A DNA stretch of 64,000 bases from Arthrobacter sp. StoSoilB5 (GTDB lineage Bacteria > Actinomycetota > Actinomycetes > Actinomycetales > Micrococcaceae). Every line of letters begins with the position of its first letter. Position 1 is the first letter of the stretch. The notes beneath the pieces are model-generated. The model worked only from the letters and a program-made list of their open reading frames with translations, did no database searches and was not told the origin of the DNA. Where the stretch lies: NCBI RefSeq assembly GCF_019977235.1, contig NZ_AP024646.1, positions 4,650,001-4,714,000 of the forward strand, in the 5' to 3' direction. A program made the translations under genes and the position numbers. Shown here piece after piece: positions 34,882 through 44,001 of this stretch.

Positions 34882-35811
34882 ATGACCGCCATCACCATGA
34901 CGTTGAGCTCCCCGGATGTCGTCCTTAAAGAGGGGAAGGGTTCGCTGACAGCTTCCGTCACCAACGGCTCCACCACTTCCGAGCGCGTGGTGCTCGGCGC
35001 GTTCCCCGGGCAGGTGACCAATCCGCCGTCGAAAACGTACACCACCATTCCCAACCCATTGCGGACCATCGCCGCCGGGGCCACCGAACAGTACGTGGTC
35101 AATTTCGACACCGCGGGGGCTTCCGAGGGCAACTACCCCGTGAAGCTGATCGCCTACTCCGCCGACGACGCGCCGGAAGACTATGCGGACCAGGCGCACG
35201 TGGTCACCTTGACGGTTCCCGCAGCCGTACAGCCAAAGCCGACGCCGGGATTCCCCTGGTTGTGGGTCATCATCGGGGGTGTGGTGCTGCTGGCCGTTAT
35301 CGGCGTAATCCTGTATTTCATGTTCAAGGACGCCAACGTTCCGGACGTGAAAACCAAGCCACAGGCTGAAGCGGTCCAGATCATCACGGACGCCGGCTTC
35401 AAAGCAGCCACGAGCGAGATCGAGAGCGCCTCGCCCGAAGGTACGGTAGTCAACCAGAGTCCCGCGGGCGGTGAGAAGGTGGGCCGCGGCAGCACGGTCA
35501 ACCTGGAAATTGCGGTGCCCGTAAAGGCCACCGTGCCCAGTGTCCTGGGATCACGGATCGAAACAGCCCGCAACGCCTTCCAGGCCGCACAACTTCAACT
35601 GGACTTCACCCAGGGTTCCGCGTGCCAAACCTCTCCTCCCCTTTCCCTGATGAGGTGCGTTGTGGTGGGCGTCAACCCCGACGTCGGCACCAAAGTCAAC
35701 GTCAATGCTCTTGTTTTGGTGCGGACTGAGTTGAGGTCCAGCATCATCCTTGATCCAGTAAACATTTGCGTGAGCAACCCCCAACTGTGCGAGGTACGGC
35801 TGAACCCATGA
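34882..35811 (+). CDS. PASTA-repeat membrane protein of the injection-system operon
   Basis: 309 residues. There is no signal peptide. Residues about 1-115 form an Ig-like beta domain (EGKGSLTASVTNGSTTSERV, NFDTAGASEGNYPVKLIAYS). A single membrane segment follows (about 124-147), then two PASTA-like repeats (about 150-212 and 214-282). This order implies that the Ig-like domain is cytoplasmic and the PASTA repeats are outside, where such repeats bind peptidoglycan or its precursors. CCAGGAG precedes the ATG. It could dock the particle at the membrane and wall, like the membrane partner described for Streptomyces particles; this is inferred. Confidence 0.75.
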   Translation: MTAITMTLSSPDVVLKEGKGSLTASVTNGSTTSERVVLGAFPGQVTNPPSKTYTTIPNPLRTIAAGATEQYVVNFDTAGASEGNYPVKLIAYSADDAPEDYADQAHVVTLTVPAAVQPKPTPGFPWLWVIIGGVVLLAVIGVILYFMFKDANVPDVKTKPQAEAVQIITDAGFKAATSEIESASPEGTVVNQSPAGGEKVGRGSTVNLEIAVPVKATVPSVLGSRIETARNAFQAAQLQLDFTQGSACQTSPPLSLMRCVVVGVNPDVGTKVNVNALVLVRTELRSSIILDPVNICVSNPQLCEVRLNP

Positions 35812-35863
35812 CTATTTCGGGACGAGTTTGCCTTGCCGGGCAGCTGCCATGAAAAGATCAACC

Positions 35864-37090
35864 ATGCGTCCGATGCAGCACTCCAGCAAACTCCAGAATG
35901 TCCGCTACGAACTCCGTGGTCCCATCCTCCAGGCGGCCAAGGCCATGGAAGCCGAGGGGCACCGCATCCTCAAGATGAACCTTGGGGACACAGCGCCGTT
36001 CGGGCTGGAAGCGCCGGAGTCCGTGGTGGTGGACATGATCCACCACATCCGCGGGGCCCAGGGGTACAGCGATTCCAAGGGTATTTTCTCCGCACGGACC
36101 GCGATCTCGCAGTACTACCAGACGCGCGGACTGATGACGATCGGCGTCGAGGATGTGTTCATCGGCAACGGCGTCAGCGAACTCATTTCCATGACCCTGC
36201 AGGCGTTCATGGAAAACGGTGACGAGATCCTCGTACCGGCTCCCGACTACCCCCTCTGGACAGCGGCGGTGACGCTCACCGGCGGCAACGCCGTGCACTA
36301 CCTCTGCGATGAGGACGAGAATTGGTGGCCGGACATGTCCGACGTCGAAGCGAAGATCACCCCGCGCACACGCGGGATCGTGATTATCAACCCCAACAAC
36401 CCCACGGGTGCCGTGTACCCCCGGCACATCCTTGAGCAATTCGCGGCGCTGGCGCGGAAGCATGATCTCGTCCTGTTTTCCGATGAGATTTACGAGAAGA
36501 TCCGCTACGTCGACGCACCGCACATTCATACCGCCGCAGTAGCGGACGACATCCCGGTTCTGACGTTCAGCGGACTTTCCAAGGCCTACCGCATGCCCGG
36601 CTACCGCGCAGGTTGGGTTGCCGTGACGGGACCATTGACTGCAACCGCTGCGTATCGGGAATCCTTGGAGCTGCTGGCGTCGCTGAGGCTGTGCTCCAAC
36701 GTTCCCGCCCAGCACGCAATCCAAACCTGCCTGGGCGGGTACCAGAGCATCGAGGCACTGATCCGTCCCGGCGGCCGCCTGCGTGAGCAACGGGATCTGG
36801 CGTGGAAGTTGTTGACGGCAATCCCGGGCGTTTCATGCGTCCCCGCGGCTGGCGCAATGTACCTGTTCCCCCGGTTGGACCCGGAGATCTACCCGATCGA
36901 GAGCGACGAGAAGTTCGTCCTCCAGCTTCTGCAGGAACAGAAGATCCTTGTCTCGCACGGCACGGCCTTCAACTGGCCCACGCCGGACCACTTCCGCTTC
37001 GTGATCCTGCCAACCGTGGAGGACATCGAGGAGGCTGTGCGCAGGATTGAGCATTTCCTCGCCGCGTACAGGAACCGCCCGGTGGACTAG
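35864..37090 (+). CDS. Class I/II pyridoxal-phosphate aminotransferase (AlaA-like)
   Basis: 408 residues. The PLP lysine is in TFSGLSKAYRMPGYRAGW (Lys about 240). NPNNPTGAVYP and SDEIYEKIRY give the cofactor-binding Asn and Asp/Tyr, and the final Arg is in HFRFVILP. The sequence resembles the AlaA/aspartate-aminotransferase group that makes alanine from pyruvate and glutamate. The start is uncertain among ATGs at 35849, 35864 and 35873. Confidence 0.88.
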   Translation: MRPMQHSSKLQNVRYELRGPILQAAKAMEAEGHRILKMNLGDTAPFGLEAPESVVVDMIHHIRGAQGYSDSKGIFSARTAISQYYQTRGLMTIGVEDVFIGNGVSELISMTLQAFMENGDEILVPAPDYPLWTAAVTLTGGNAVHYLCDEDENWWPDMSDVEAKITPRTRGIVIINPNNPTGAVYPRHILEQFAALARKHDLVLFSDEIYEKIRYVDAPHIHTAAVADDIPVLTFSGLSKAYRMPGYRAGWVAVTGPLTATAAYRESLELLASLRLCSNVPAQHAIQTCLGGYQSIEALIRPGGRLREQRDLAWKLLTAIPGVSCVPAAGAMYLFPRLDPEIYPIESDEKFVLQLLQEQKILVSHGTAFNWPTPDHFRFVILPTVEDIEEAVRRIEHFLAAYRNRPVD

Positions 37091-37184
37091 AGCGCCATCA
37101 TGCCTGGGTCATCAATTGCAGCCATGCCATGGCTGCCCAGAAGATCGAGCTCGCACGCACCGACTCTAACAAGGTCCTGAAAGC

Positions 37185-37211
37185 TGTCACACTTCGGTCC
37201 TCGCTTACGAC
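37185..37211 (+). promoter_or_regulatory. Candidate ECF41 promoter
   Basis: TGTCACA (37185-37191), 16 bases, then CGAC (37208-37211), 39 bases before the decarboxylase ATG. The published ECF41 consensus is TGTCACA with a CGTC -10; the -35 is exact and the -10 has one change. Confidence 0.5.
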
Positions 37212-37249
37212 AACCCTGATGTAAGGCACCACCACAGAAGGGAAACAGC

Positions 37250-37708
37250 ATGACCCGCATCAGTATCGGCCACAGCAACAAACTCGGCTACGCCGCTGTC
37301 ATCGGGCTGGAAGGCTACGCCCGAAAGTCGGTCGATCCCGACTTGTACGAAATCATCAAGCTCCGCGCCTCCATCTTGAACGGCTGCGGTTTCTGCGTGG
37401 ACATGCATGCCACGGACGGCAGGAAGCGCGGGATTCCTGCCCGCAAGCTGCATGCCGTGGCGGCGTGGCAGCATTCGAAGGTGTTCTTCGATGCCCGCGA
37501 GCAGGCCGTGCTGGCCTTGACCGACGCCATAACCCAGCTGGGGCCTGACACCGTTACCGACGAGATCTGGAATGCGGCCGCCACCCATTTCGACGACAGC
37601 CAGATGGGCGGATTGGTCCTTGCCATCTCCACGATCAACGTGTGGAACAGGATTGCCGTGAGCACGCAGATGGAGCCGCCGGTAGACGAGAAGAACCCGA
37701 TCGTCTGA
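37250..37708 (+). CDS. AhpD-like carboxymuconolactone decarboxylase-family protein
   Basis: 152 residues. It carries the AhpD peroxidase-like active site with CGFCVDMHA (CxxC plus His, about 44-52) and a preceding EIIKLRASILNG helix. Such proteins reduce hydroperoxides or act as CMD-fold enzymes. It lies 17 bases upstream of an ECF41 sigma gene, the classic partner arrangement of that sigma group, so it is probably that sigma's main target. Confidence 0.88.
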   Translation: MTRISIGHSNKLGYAAVIGLEGYARKSVDPDLYEIIKLRASILNGCGFCVDMHATDGRKRGIPARKLHAVAAWQHSKVFFDAREQAVLALTDAITQLGPDTVTDEIWNAAATHFDDSQMGGLVLAISTINVWNRIAVSTQMEPPVDEKNPIV

Positions 37709-37725
37709 GGGGTAGCGTGGAGGGC

Positions 37726-38628
37726 ATGAGTCTTGCGGTATCGGCCACTGCTGCGTGGCAGAGCGAACGGAATCGTTTGCTGGGAATCGCCTACCGGATG
37801 TTGGGAGATTTCGGCCATGCCGAGGACGTCGTCTCCGAGGTTGCCATCGATGCCGTCCGGCAGGAACGCAAGGCGGACGGCCACGGCGTGGAATCCTGGC
37901 CCGCGTGGTTGACCACAGTGTGCGTACGGCGCTCGGTTGACCGGGTGCGCCAGCTCGCCGCTGTGCGCGAGGACTACACCGGCCCTTGGTTGCCGGAACC
38001 GGTAGACACTTCCAGGCTTCCGGAAGAAACCGTGGCCAACCGCGAGCTGCTGTCCTTGACCTTGCTTCACTTGGCTGAGCAGCTGGCTCCGGAGGCGAGG
38101 GCTGCTCTGGTGCTCCACCGCGCTTTTGGGATGTCCGCGCCGGAAATCGCGGACATCCTGGAAAAGACCCCAACCGCCGTACGCCAAATGATCTCCAGGG
38201 CCGAGCGCCGCTTGGACATCGACCCGGACGCTCCCGCCCCCAGGACCAAGGACCGCGCGGCCTTGGAGAAGCTGGTACGAGCCATCGAGCAGGGTGACAT
38301 TGACACTGTAGTGGCAATGCTCGACCGGGACGCCGTGCTATGGGCCGACGGTGGTGGCAAGGTCAAGAGCGCCATGAATCCCGTGTTCGGGGCGGAGCGG
38401 ATCGGGCGGTTCTTCGCGGGCATCCTCGGCAAAGCAGCCGCATTCGATCCGGTACAGCCGGTCCGGTCCCGGATCATCGAGGTCAACGGCGAAGCTGCCG
38501 TGTTGCTAAGGCATCAGGGCCGCTGCGATGTCCTGTTCATCGACGCCGGCCTCGACGGGAGCGTCCGGGAGCTCCGCCAGCTTGCCAACCCGGACAAGCT
38601 GACCCGGATTTCGCTGGACGGGCCGTAG
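37726..38628 (+). CDS. ECF41-type sigma factor with SnoaL-like C-terminal domain
   Basis: 300 residues from the ATG at 37726, which has GGAGGG before it. Region 2 (about 10-80; RNRLLGIAYRMLGDFGHAED) and region 4 (about 115-170; FGMSAPEIADILEKTPTAVR) are followed by a SnoaL/NTF2-like domain (about 185-295). In ECF41 sigmas this extension replaces an anti-sigma factor and controls activity. Linked to the CMD gene and its own candidate promoter. Confidence 0.9.
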   Translation: MSLAVSATAAWQSERNRLLGIAYRMLGDFGHAEDVVSEVAIDAVRQERKADGHGVESWPAWLTTVCVRRSVDRVRQLAAVREDYTGPWLPEPVDTSRLPEETVANRELLSLTLLHLAEQLAPEARAALVLHRAFGMSAPEIADILEKTPTAVRQMISRAERRLDIDPDAPAPRTKDRAALEKLVRAIEQGDIDTVVAMLDRDAVLWADGGGKVKSAMNPVFGAERIGRFFAGILGKAAAFDPVQPVRSRIIEVNGEAAVLLRHQGRCDVLFIDAGLDGSVRELRQLANPDKLTRISLDGP

Positions 38629-38635
38629 GGCCGAC

Positions 38636-39448
38636 TCAGTCCCCCGCCGAACCGCTCACGCGCAGGGCGTTGATGATTGCCGGAATCGACGCAATCAGCA
38701 TGATCAGCGCCCACACGAGAGCCACCACCACAGTGATCAACGCCCAGAACTGATCCCCGATGGACACAAGTGGCCCAGGTAGGAACCCGTGGATGAGCCC
38801 GAGGATCACCTGAAGCAGCACCGAAACCACCAGCAGCACCACCAGCCCTGTGACTTTGAGGAACTTGGGCTGGCTCAGGATCAACAGCACCGCGAACACG
38901 ATTTTCAGCACCAGCAAGAGACCGAGAATTGCCGCTGCCTGCCCTTCAGGAAAGCTTCCCCAGAGGGCCAGGTACGCAATGGTTCCAAACGGGGTTGCCA
39001 CAAATAACCCGATCATCAGGAACAGTTTCGCCAGCGCCAACATTGCCGTGAAGAACGCGGCGATGACCCACAGCAGCGTCACGATGAACGTCGTGACGCC
39101 CTGGATCCGGCCATATGTTCGAAGATCGATGATCAGGCTGAGCCCGAGCATCACCACGGTGAACAGCAGCAAGCCATCCAGGAACGCGAGGAATCCAATG
39201 CCCGCACCTGGCGGTTCGGCGTCGGCCCGCTGGGTCTTGAGGAAGACATCCAGCGGGACGCCCAGGTTGTTGGCATCGCTTGCCGAGACGGGGTCGACGG
39301 CGGTCTGCCCCAGCAACAGCGACATGCCCACCTCAGCCAGGACTACCAGGGCAGAGACAACGACGGCCGCAATAAAGAAGGGACGGCGCAGGGCATCAGG
39401 GTCAGGCCCGCTGCGGAACCCTTCACGAATTGACCACGCTGCGGCCAT
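38636..39448 (-). CDS. Hypothetical multi-pass membrane protein
   Basis: 270 residues with about six hydrophobic segments (about 24-47, 83-105, 112-138, 140-160, 170-190, 195-265). It has no recognised domain. Its start overlaps the 3' end of the permease gene by 26 bases, so it is translated from the same mRNA. Its stop is 7 bases from that of the convergent sigma gene. Confidence 0.6.
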   Translation of the reverse strand: MAAAWSIREGFRSGPDPDALRRPFFIAAVVVSALVVLAEVGMSLLLGQTAVDPVSASDANNLGVPLDVFLKTQRADAEPPGAGIGFLAFLDGLLLFTVVMLGLSLIIDLRTYGRIQGVTTFIVTLLWVIAAFFTAMLALAKLFLMIGLFVATPFGTIAYLALWGSFPEGQAAAILGLLLVLKIVFAVLLILSQPKFLKVTGLVVLLVVSVLLQVILGLIHGFLPGPLVSIGDQFWALITVVVALVWALIMLIASIPAIINALRVSGSAGD

Positions 39449-40727
39449 GGCTCAATTGTGGCACCGGGGGTTTCAAATACAAGCGCCCCACCATCAATGC
39501 CGCAGCACCAAGTCCGGCCGGCACCAGCAACGCCCAGCCGCTGAACAGCAGGACCACGAGCATCACGACGGCGGCGACGATCACGCCGAACCAGGCCGCG
39601 GTTCCACGGGGCAACAGGAGCACGCCTGCGGCCAGGCCAAAAGCAGTCACAGCTGTGAAGCACGCCGATGCGGCGCCGATCTGGAATTCCATGCTGAGGA
39701 GCCCTCCAGCGGCCAAGGCAAAGGAAAGCGACGTCATGGCAGCCAGCACGCCGAGGCTCACAGAGGGCACCTCCCCGGCAGCCACGCCACGCGCCAAAGG
39801 CCGCGGCAGCACGCCGTCGGACGCCAACCTGGCACCAAGCTTGCTGGCCCCCGCCACGAAAGTATTCAGTGGTCCGAACGTCAAAACGGCTGCCGCTACG
39901 GCCGTCACCGGAGCTGCAGCGGGTCCCAATCCTTTCGCCAAAAGTTCGGCCACCGGGACGCTGCTACCCGCGAGTCCGGGACCGAGGACGGCGACACACG
40001 CTGCCACCAAGCCGATATAGACGACACCCACGACGACGAGCGTCAGCCAGGTGGCCCGCTTGAGGTCGCGTTCGGGGTGGCGGAACTCGCCGGCAAGATG
40101 CGTCACTGCTTCCCACCCTGCGAAGCAGAAGAAAAGCAGGCTCGCTGCGCCTCCCACGGCCCAGTAACCGTTCGGGGCGAAGGGCACGAAGTTTTCTGCC
40201 TTGGCGTAGGGCGCCGCTACGGCTACGGCGAGCGCAAGCAACGCCACGAGCAGGACCATGAGGAGGAGTTGAAGTTTGCTGGAGACCCGGATCCCCACCG
40301 CGTTGCTCAGGAAACCTGCCGCCAGGATGAACCCGGCCGCGATCAGGGCTGCCTCCCGCCCACCGCCCATGGCATGCGCGATGTACTCCCCGCCGATCAC
40401 CGCGGTTGCGGGCGCCCCAAACGGAATGGCGAAGTAAAAGAGGTAGCCGGCCACAACTGAGGCACGCTGCCCGAAAGCGCGGGTCACGAACGTGGCGATC
40501 CCACCGGCGTCGGGCTGCTGCCTGGACATTTCGGCAAAACTGAAAGCCACCGGGGTGCAGAAGACCAGCAGCAACGCCCACGCCAATAACGACGCCGGCC
40601 CGGCAACCTGGGCGGCGATAGCGGGCAGAACCAGCACGCCCGAGCCCAGAATGGCACCTACATAAATCCCGGTTGCCCTGAACAACCCAAGGCCCGTTTT
40701 GCCCGAATTACTGACAGCTCTATTCAC
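39423..40727 (-). CDS. APC-family amino acid/amine permease
   Basis: About 434 residues and 12 membrane segments, with the APC signature at the start (GIYVGAILGSGVLVLPAIAA, unwound TM1) and RQQPDAGGIATFVTRAFG. The start is a GTG at 40727 (a TTG at 40763 is possible). It lies downstream of the copper amine oxidase on the same strand, so uptake of an amine or amino acid for oxidation is likely. YjeH-like members export amino acids instead, so direction is not certain. Confidence 0.82.
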   Translation of the reverse strand: MNRAVSNSGKTGLGLFRATGIYVGAILGSGVLVLPAIAAQVAGPASLLAWALLLVFCTPVAFSFAEMSRQQPDAGGIATFVTRAFGQRASVVAGYLFYFAIPFGAPATAVIGGEYIAHAMGGGREAALIAAGFILAAGFLSNAVGIRVSSKLQLLLMVLLVALLALAVAVAAPYAKAENFVPFAPNGYWAVGGAASLLFFCFAGWEAVTHLAGEFRHPERDLKRATWLTLVVVGVVYIGLVAACVAVLGPGLAGSSVPVAELLAKGLGPAAAPVTAVAAAVLTFGPLNTFVAGASKLGARLASDGVLPRPLARGVAAGEVPSVSLGVLAAMTSLSFALAAGGLLSMEFQIGAASACFTAVTAFGLAAGVLLLPRGTAAWFGVIVAAVVMLVVLLFSGWALLVPAGLGAAALMVGRLYLKPPVPQLSHGRSVVNS

Positions 40728-40825
40728 ACTTCTACTGAACAGTGTTCGGGTCGGGTGCAACAAGCAGGAAAACTGCCTGCTCGGGACAATATCCTGCCGA
40801 ATTCTTGCGGGGCTGGCGCTTCCGG

Positions 40826-41269
40826 TCAGGAAGCAACAGCTATCTGCGCCCGACGCCGGAGCCGCGCTACCAGCGTGGCCGCGAGCAACGCCGTCGTGAT
40901 TTCCAGTCCGATCACCAGCAACAGTCCGGCGGCGCCGGAAGTATCAACAGCGTTCGACGTCGGACGCTCACCGTGGGCGTGGCCGGCGCCGCCCGCTCCC
41001 AGCAGTAGGACGGCATGGAGGCCGATCATCGCCACGGCCGAGATGGTGACCTGGTGGAGTGCTCCGACGCGGCTGTGCCGCCAAATGTGCACTGCGCACG
41101 GGACACACACGGCTGCCAGTCCGATCATGAGAATGCCGAGCCATGCGCCGTGGTGTCCCGAGGCTGCGAGCCAGAGGTGCAACGCGCATGACACAGCCGT
41201 GAGGACTGCGCAGATCCGGGGATGGAGGACGGGCCCGGCTGACCGGACCCGTCCCTCCGTCGTCATCAT
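40826..41269 (-). CDS. Small hypothetical membrane protein in the amine oxidase operon
   Basis: 147 residues with four hydrophobic segments and His-containing loops (AASGHHGAW, GAGHAHGERP) plus a VCVPCAVHIWRH segment. Not recognised. It begins 21 bases after the copper amine oxidase stop, in the same direction. Its His/Cys residues would suit copper handling for the oxidase, but this is a guess from context. Confidence 0.55.
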   Translation of the reverse strand: MMTTEGRVRSAGPVLHPRICAVLTAVSCALHLWLAASGHHGAWLGILMIGLAAVCVPCAVHIWRHSRVGALHQVTISAVAMIGLHAVLLLGAGGAGHAHGERPTSNAVDTSGAAGLLLVIGLEITTALLAATLVARLRRRAQIAVAS

Positions 41270-41289
41270 GGCGTTTGCCCCGGGCGCTT

Positions 41290-43287
41290 CTAGTGGCAAT
41301 GTCCAGCGGGCTCGCCGTGCGGGTCGCCATGGACGGAACCAGCATCGGAGCCAGAAGCGGAGCTGTGGCACGAGGCTGCGCCAGCGGCGTTGGCTGGCAC
41401 ATCCAACACCGGGCTGCGGTCGAAGAAGCCTTCAGGGCGCAGCTTGAAGCCGACGGTGTCCACGGGCATGATCGGCCAGTCCTCCACACGCGGGAAGTGC
41501 GTGAGGCCGAAGGTGTGCCAAACCACGATGTCCTGGCCGTCGATCTCGCGGTCCTGGGCGACGTAGGCTGGCAAACCTGCTCCGCCGGAGTGCTGGTTGA
41601 CGAAGTCGCCCGTGGGGTAGCGCTCCTCGTCGGCGTATCGGGTGACCCAGAGGTCCTTGGTGGCGAAGGCTGCGCGGCGCGCGATCGAGGACGCGGGATC
41701 GGCCAGCAGCGTGGGCTGATTCTCGGCGTGAAGCTTGTAGCCGACCGGCTCGCCCAAGCGGTTGAGGGACTCGGGATTGGAGATGATCCAGGTCCGGCCT
41801 GCGCGTGCGTCGGCCTCCCGGACGCCTTCCGACTCGCGGGTCAGGACTGTGCGCTTGCGGGAGAATGCGTTGCCGCGCTCATTGCCTTCGCCGATGGCCT
41901 GGCGGACCACATCCTCTTCTTCCACGCGGTTGGTGAAACCGTCAATGGCCATATCCAAACGGGCGCTGAAGAGGTGCTGGTGGAACGGAGCACCGAGGCC
42001 GGGCGCGAGCTGGGAGATGTTGTCCGAGCCGCCTTCAGGGAAGGCACTGGTGAACACGATGCCGGTGGCCTTGGCTTCGAACTCGATGGTGCCGTCCAGA
42101 TACAGGTACCAGTAGAAGCCGTAGTCGTAGTTGCCGATGGTGGTGAAGAAGGAGATCACCAGGCGGCGGTTGCGGCGAGTGTAGTTGATTCCGGTCCAGA
42201 GGTCGGAGTGCTTGGACAGAATGCCCCAGTCTTCCTCGTGCATGCAGATACCGTTGCGGATTTCGCGGGGGTTGCCGAAGGCGTCGCTGATGACCGGGCT
42301 GAGGTAGGTGATGTCGCCAAGGCAATCGCAGCCGAGTTCCAGGGAGTTGGCGTACTGGCCCACGAGGTATTCGCCGGTGTCGAAGTAGTTCTGCCAGGAC
42401 CGGATGGGTGAGGGATCGCCGTAGGGAACCACCATTTCGGCGATGGACGCACGGTTGATGATAGGGCGCTTCTTGTGGCCGTCCTGGAAAGCGAGGTTGT
42501 GGAGGACAACTCCTTCCCGGACGTCGAAGCCGACGTCCACGCTCCACTTTTCCCACTCCACGTGGTTGCCACCCGTGACAGTGAAGCTCGGGCCTTCTGG
42601 CTGCGTGATGCTGATGGGCTTCTGGGAGGTCCGCAGGGGTCCGGTCAGCTCAGGATCTGTGTAGTTTCCATGCTCGGCCGGGATCGGCATGACGCCGAGG
42701 TCGATCACCTGGGTGACTTCCTTGTTGACCACGTCTACGTACGCCACGAGCCCGTCCACAGGGTGGGCCCAAGCACTGTCCTCCGGGAAGTCCTGAACAA
42801 AGGCGAGGCCACGAAGGATGCGGCGGCCGCGTTCCTCGTCGTATTCAAAGACGCCCGCGGACAAGGGGGCCACGCGAACCTTTTCCACGTCCAGTTCGCG
42901 TGCAGCAAGGGCGGCGAGCCAGCGCTCGTCTGTGGCGAGGAGCGTCTCCACAACCTCGAACTCTTCCTCCAGGACGGGGAGTTCGCCGGAGACTTTGGTG
43001 TCCAGTTCTGTTGCGGACAGGATCTCACCGTGTGTCACCGACACCAGGACGTCCGTCGGAGCACCGCCGGAAATGTCGTGAATGAAAACGCGGAAGCGGC
43101 GATCTTCCTTTGCCTGGCCGCGGGCGGGGTCCACGAGCCCAAGGTAAGCGATGCGCTTCTCGGCGCCGAGGTGTCCGCCGGCCTGCAGGATCCCCTGTAC
43201 CAGGGATATTTCCGAGCCCGTGGCAAGGCGGTACTCGGTTTCCTCAACGGCTGCGTCATTGGCTGTCTCAGTTGCTGTGGGCGTCAT
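41290..43287 (-). CDS. Copper-containing primary-amine oxidase
   Basis: 665 residues. The topaquinone precursor tyrosine is in [12 protein letters not shown] (T-x-x-N-Y-D/E), the catalytic-base Asp in [12 protein letters not shown], and copper-ligand histidines in [11 protein letters not shown] and in [11 protein letters not shown]. It oxidises primary amines to aldehydes, releasing ammonia and H2O2. The last about 27 residues add five histidines and two cysteines (motifs HGDPHGEP and GHCH) beyond the usual end. AAGAGG precedes the ATG. First gene of a probable operon with a small membrane protein and a permease; divergent from a TetR gene. Confidence 0.95.
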   Translation of the reverse strand: MTPTATETANDAAVEETEYRLATGSEISLVQGILQAGGHLGAEKRIAYLGLVDPARGQAKEDRRFRVFIHDISGGAPTDVLVSVTHGEILSATELDTKVSGELPVLEEEFEVVETLLATDERWLAALAARELDVEKVRVAPLSAGVFEYDEERGRRILRGLAFVQDFPEDSAWAHPVDGLVAYVDVVNKEVTQVIDLGVMPIPAEHGNYTDPELTGPLRTSQKPISITQPEGPSFTVTGGNHVEWEKWSVDVGFDVREGVVLHNLAFQDGHKKRPIINRASIAEMVVPYGDPSPIRSWQNYFDTGEYLVGQYANSLELGCDCLGDITYLSPVISDAFGNPREIRNGICMHEEDWGILSKHSDLWTGINYTRRNRRLVISFFTTIGNYDYGFYWYLYLDGTIEFEAKATGIVFTSAFPEGGSDNISQLAPGLGAPFHQHLFSARLDMAIDGFTNRVEEEDVVRQAIGEGNERGNAFSRKRTVLTRESEGVREADARAGRTWIISNPESLNRLGEPVGYKLHAENQPTLLADPASSIARRAAFATKDLWVTRYADEERYPTGDFVNQHSGGAGLPAYVAQDREIDGQDIVVWHTFGLTHFPRVEDWPIMPVDTVGFKLRPEGFFDRSPVLDVPANAAGAASCHSSASGSDAGSVHGDPHGEPAGHCH

Positions 43288-43330
43288 GGCTGCCTCTTGT
43301 CCGGGACCTATGATGGGGTCAGGATTTATT

Positions 43331-43348
43331 TTCTATAGGTGTAGAGAA
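43331..43348. promoter_or_regulatory. Candidate TetR operator between amine oxidase and tetR
   Basis: TTCTATAG and GTAGAGAA form an imperfect inverted repeat separated by two bases, midway between the two divergent starts. Confidence 0.35.
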
Positions 43349-43410
43349 TAACCAAAACGTAAGATGGGTCACAAGACCTGTCCGTCAAAAATTTTCAGGG
43401 AGCCCGCTTA

Positions 43411-44001
43411 GTGCCAAAGATTGTGGACCATGATCAGCGACGCCTCGAGCTGGTGGACGCAACCTGGCGGATCATTGCGAGATTGGGCATTGAAGGCGCC
43501 ACCATGCGGGAAATTGCCGAGGAAGCCGGCTTTGCCAACGGCGCCCTGAAGCCCTACTTTCCCACGAAGGATCTGCTGCTGACGTCTGCGTTTGGCCACG
43601 TTTTCAACCGGACCAACCAGCGCATCGCCACCATGACCTCCGGTTTGGCTGGCATAGCAGCCCTCCGCGCGTTCTGCGCCGAAGTCCTGCCGCTGGACGA
43701 AGAACGGGTCAATGAGGCCCGCATCGTGATCCCCTTTTGGCAGAAGGCCCTCAACGATGCAGACATGGCGGCCCTGCACTCCGAGTCCATGAAGCAGTGG
43801 CACAACACCATCACGGTCCATACGGCAGCAGCCCGAGCGGCCGGTGAGATCAACGCCCCCATTGGGGACGCCGCCGTCGCCGATCACCTGCTCAACATGA
43901 TGCTTGGTGCCCAAATCGTGGCAGCACTCTCCCCTGCAGAACATTTTTCCCAGGACCTTGCAGGGCAGCTGGAGAATTATCTGACGCTGCTGGCGGGCTA
44001 G
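43411..44001 (+). CDS. TetR/AcrR-family regulator (BetI-like)
   Basis: 196 residues, GTG start with CAGGGAG upstream. The helix-turn-helix (about 10-55) has EGATMREIAEEAGFANGALK followed by PYFPTKDLLL; the C-terminal domain resembles the BetI group (VIPFWQKALNDADMAALH). Divergent from the amine oxidase operon and probably its amine- or aldehyde-responsive repressor. It abuts the convergent lysE-like gene with no gap. Confidence 0.85.
   Translation: MPKIVDHDQRRLELVDATWRIIARLGIEGATMREIAEEAGFANGALKPYFPTKDLLLTSAFGHVFNRTNQRIATMTSGLAGIAALRAFCAEVLPLDEERVNEARIVIPFWQKALNDADMAALHSESMKQWHNTITVHTAAARAAGEINAPIGDAAVADHLLNMMLGAQIVAALSPAEHFSQDLAGQLENYLTLLAG

Noticed and set aside
33039..35132. 697-residue minus-strand open frame under the J, tail-protein and membrane genes
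   Set aside because: Antisense to several well-supported, tightly packed genes.
38850..40460. 536-residue plus-strand open frame
   Set aside because: Antisense to the permease and the membrane protein, with composition typical of a shadow frame.
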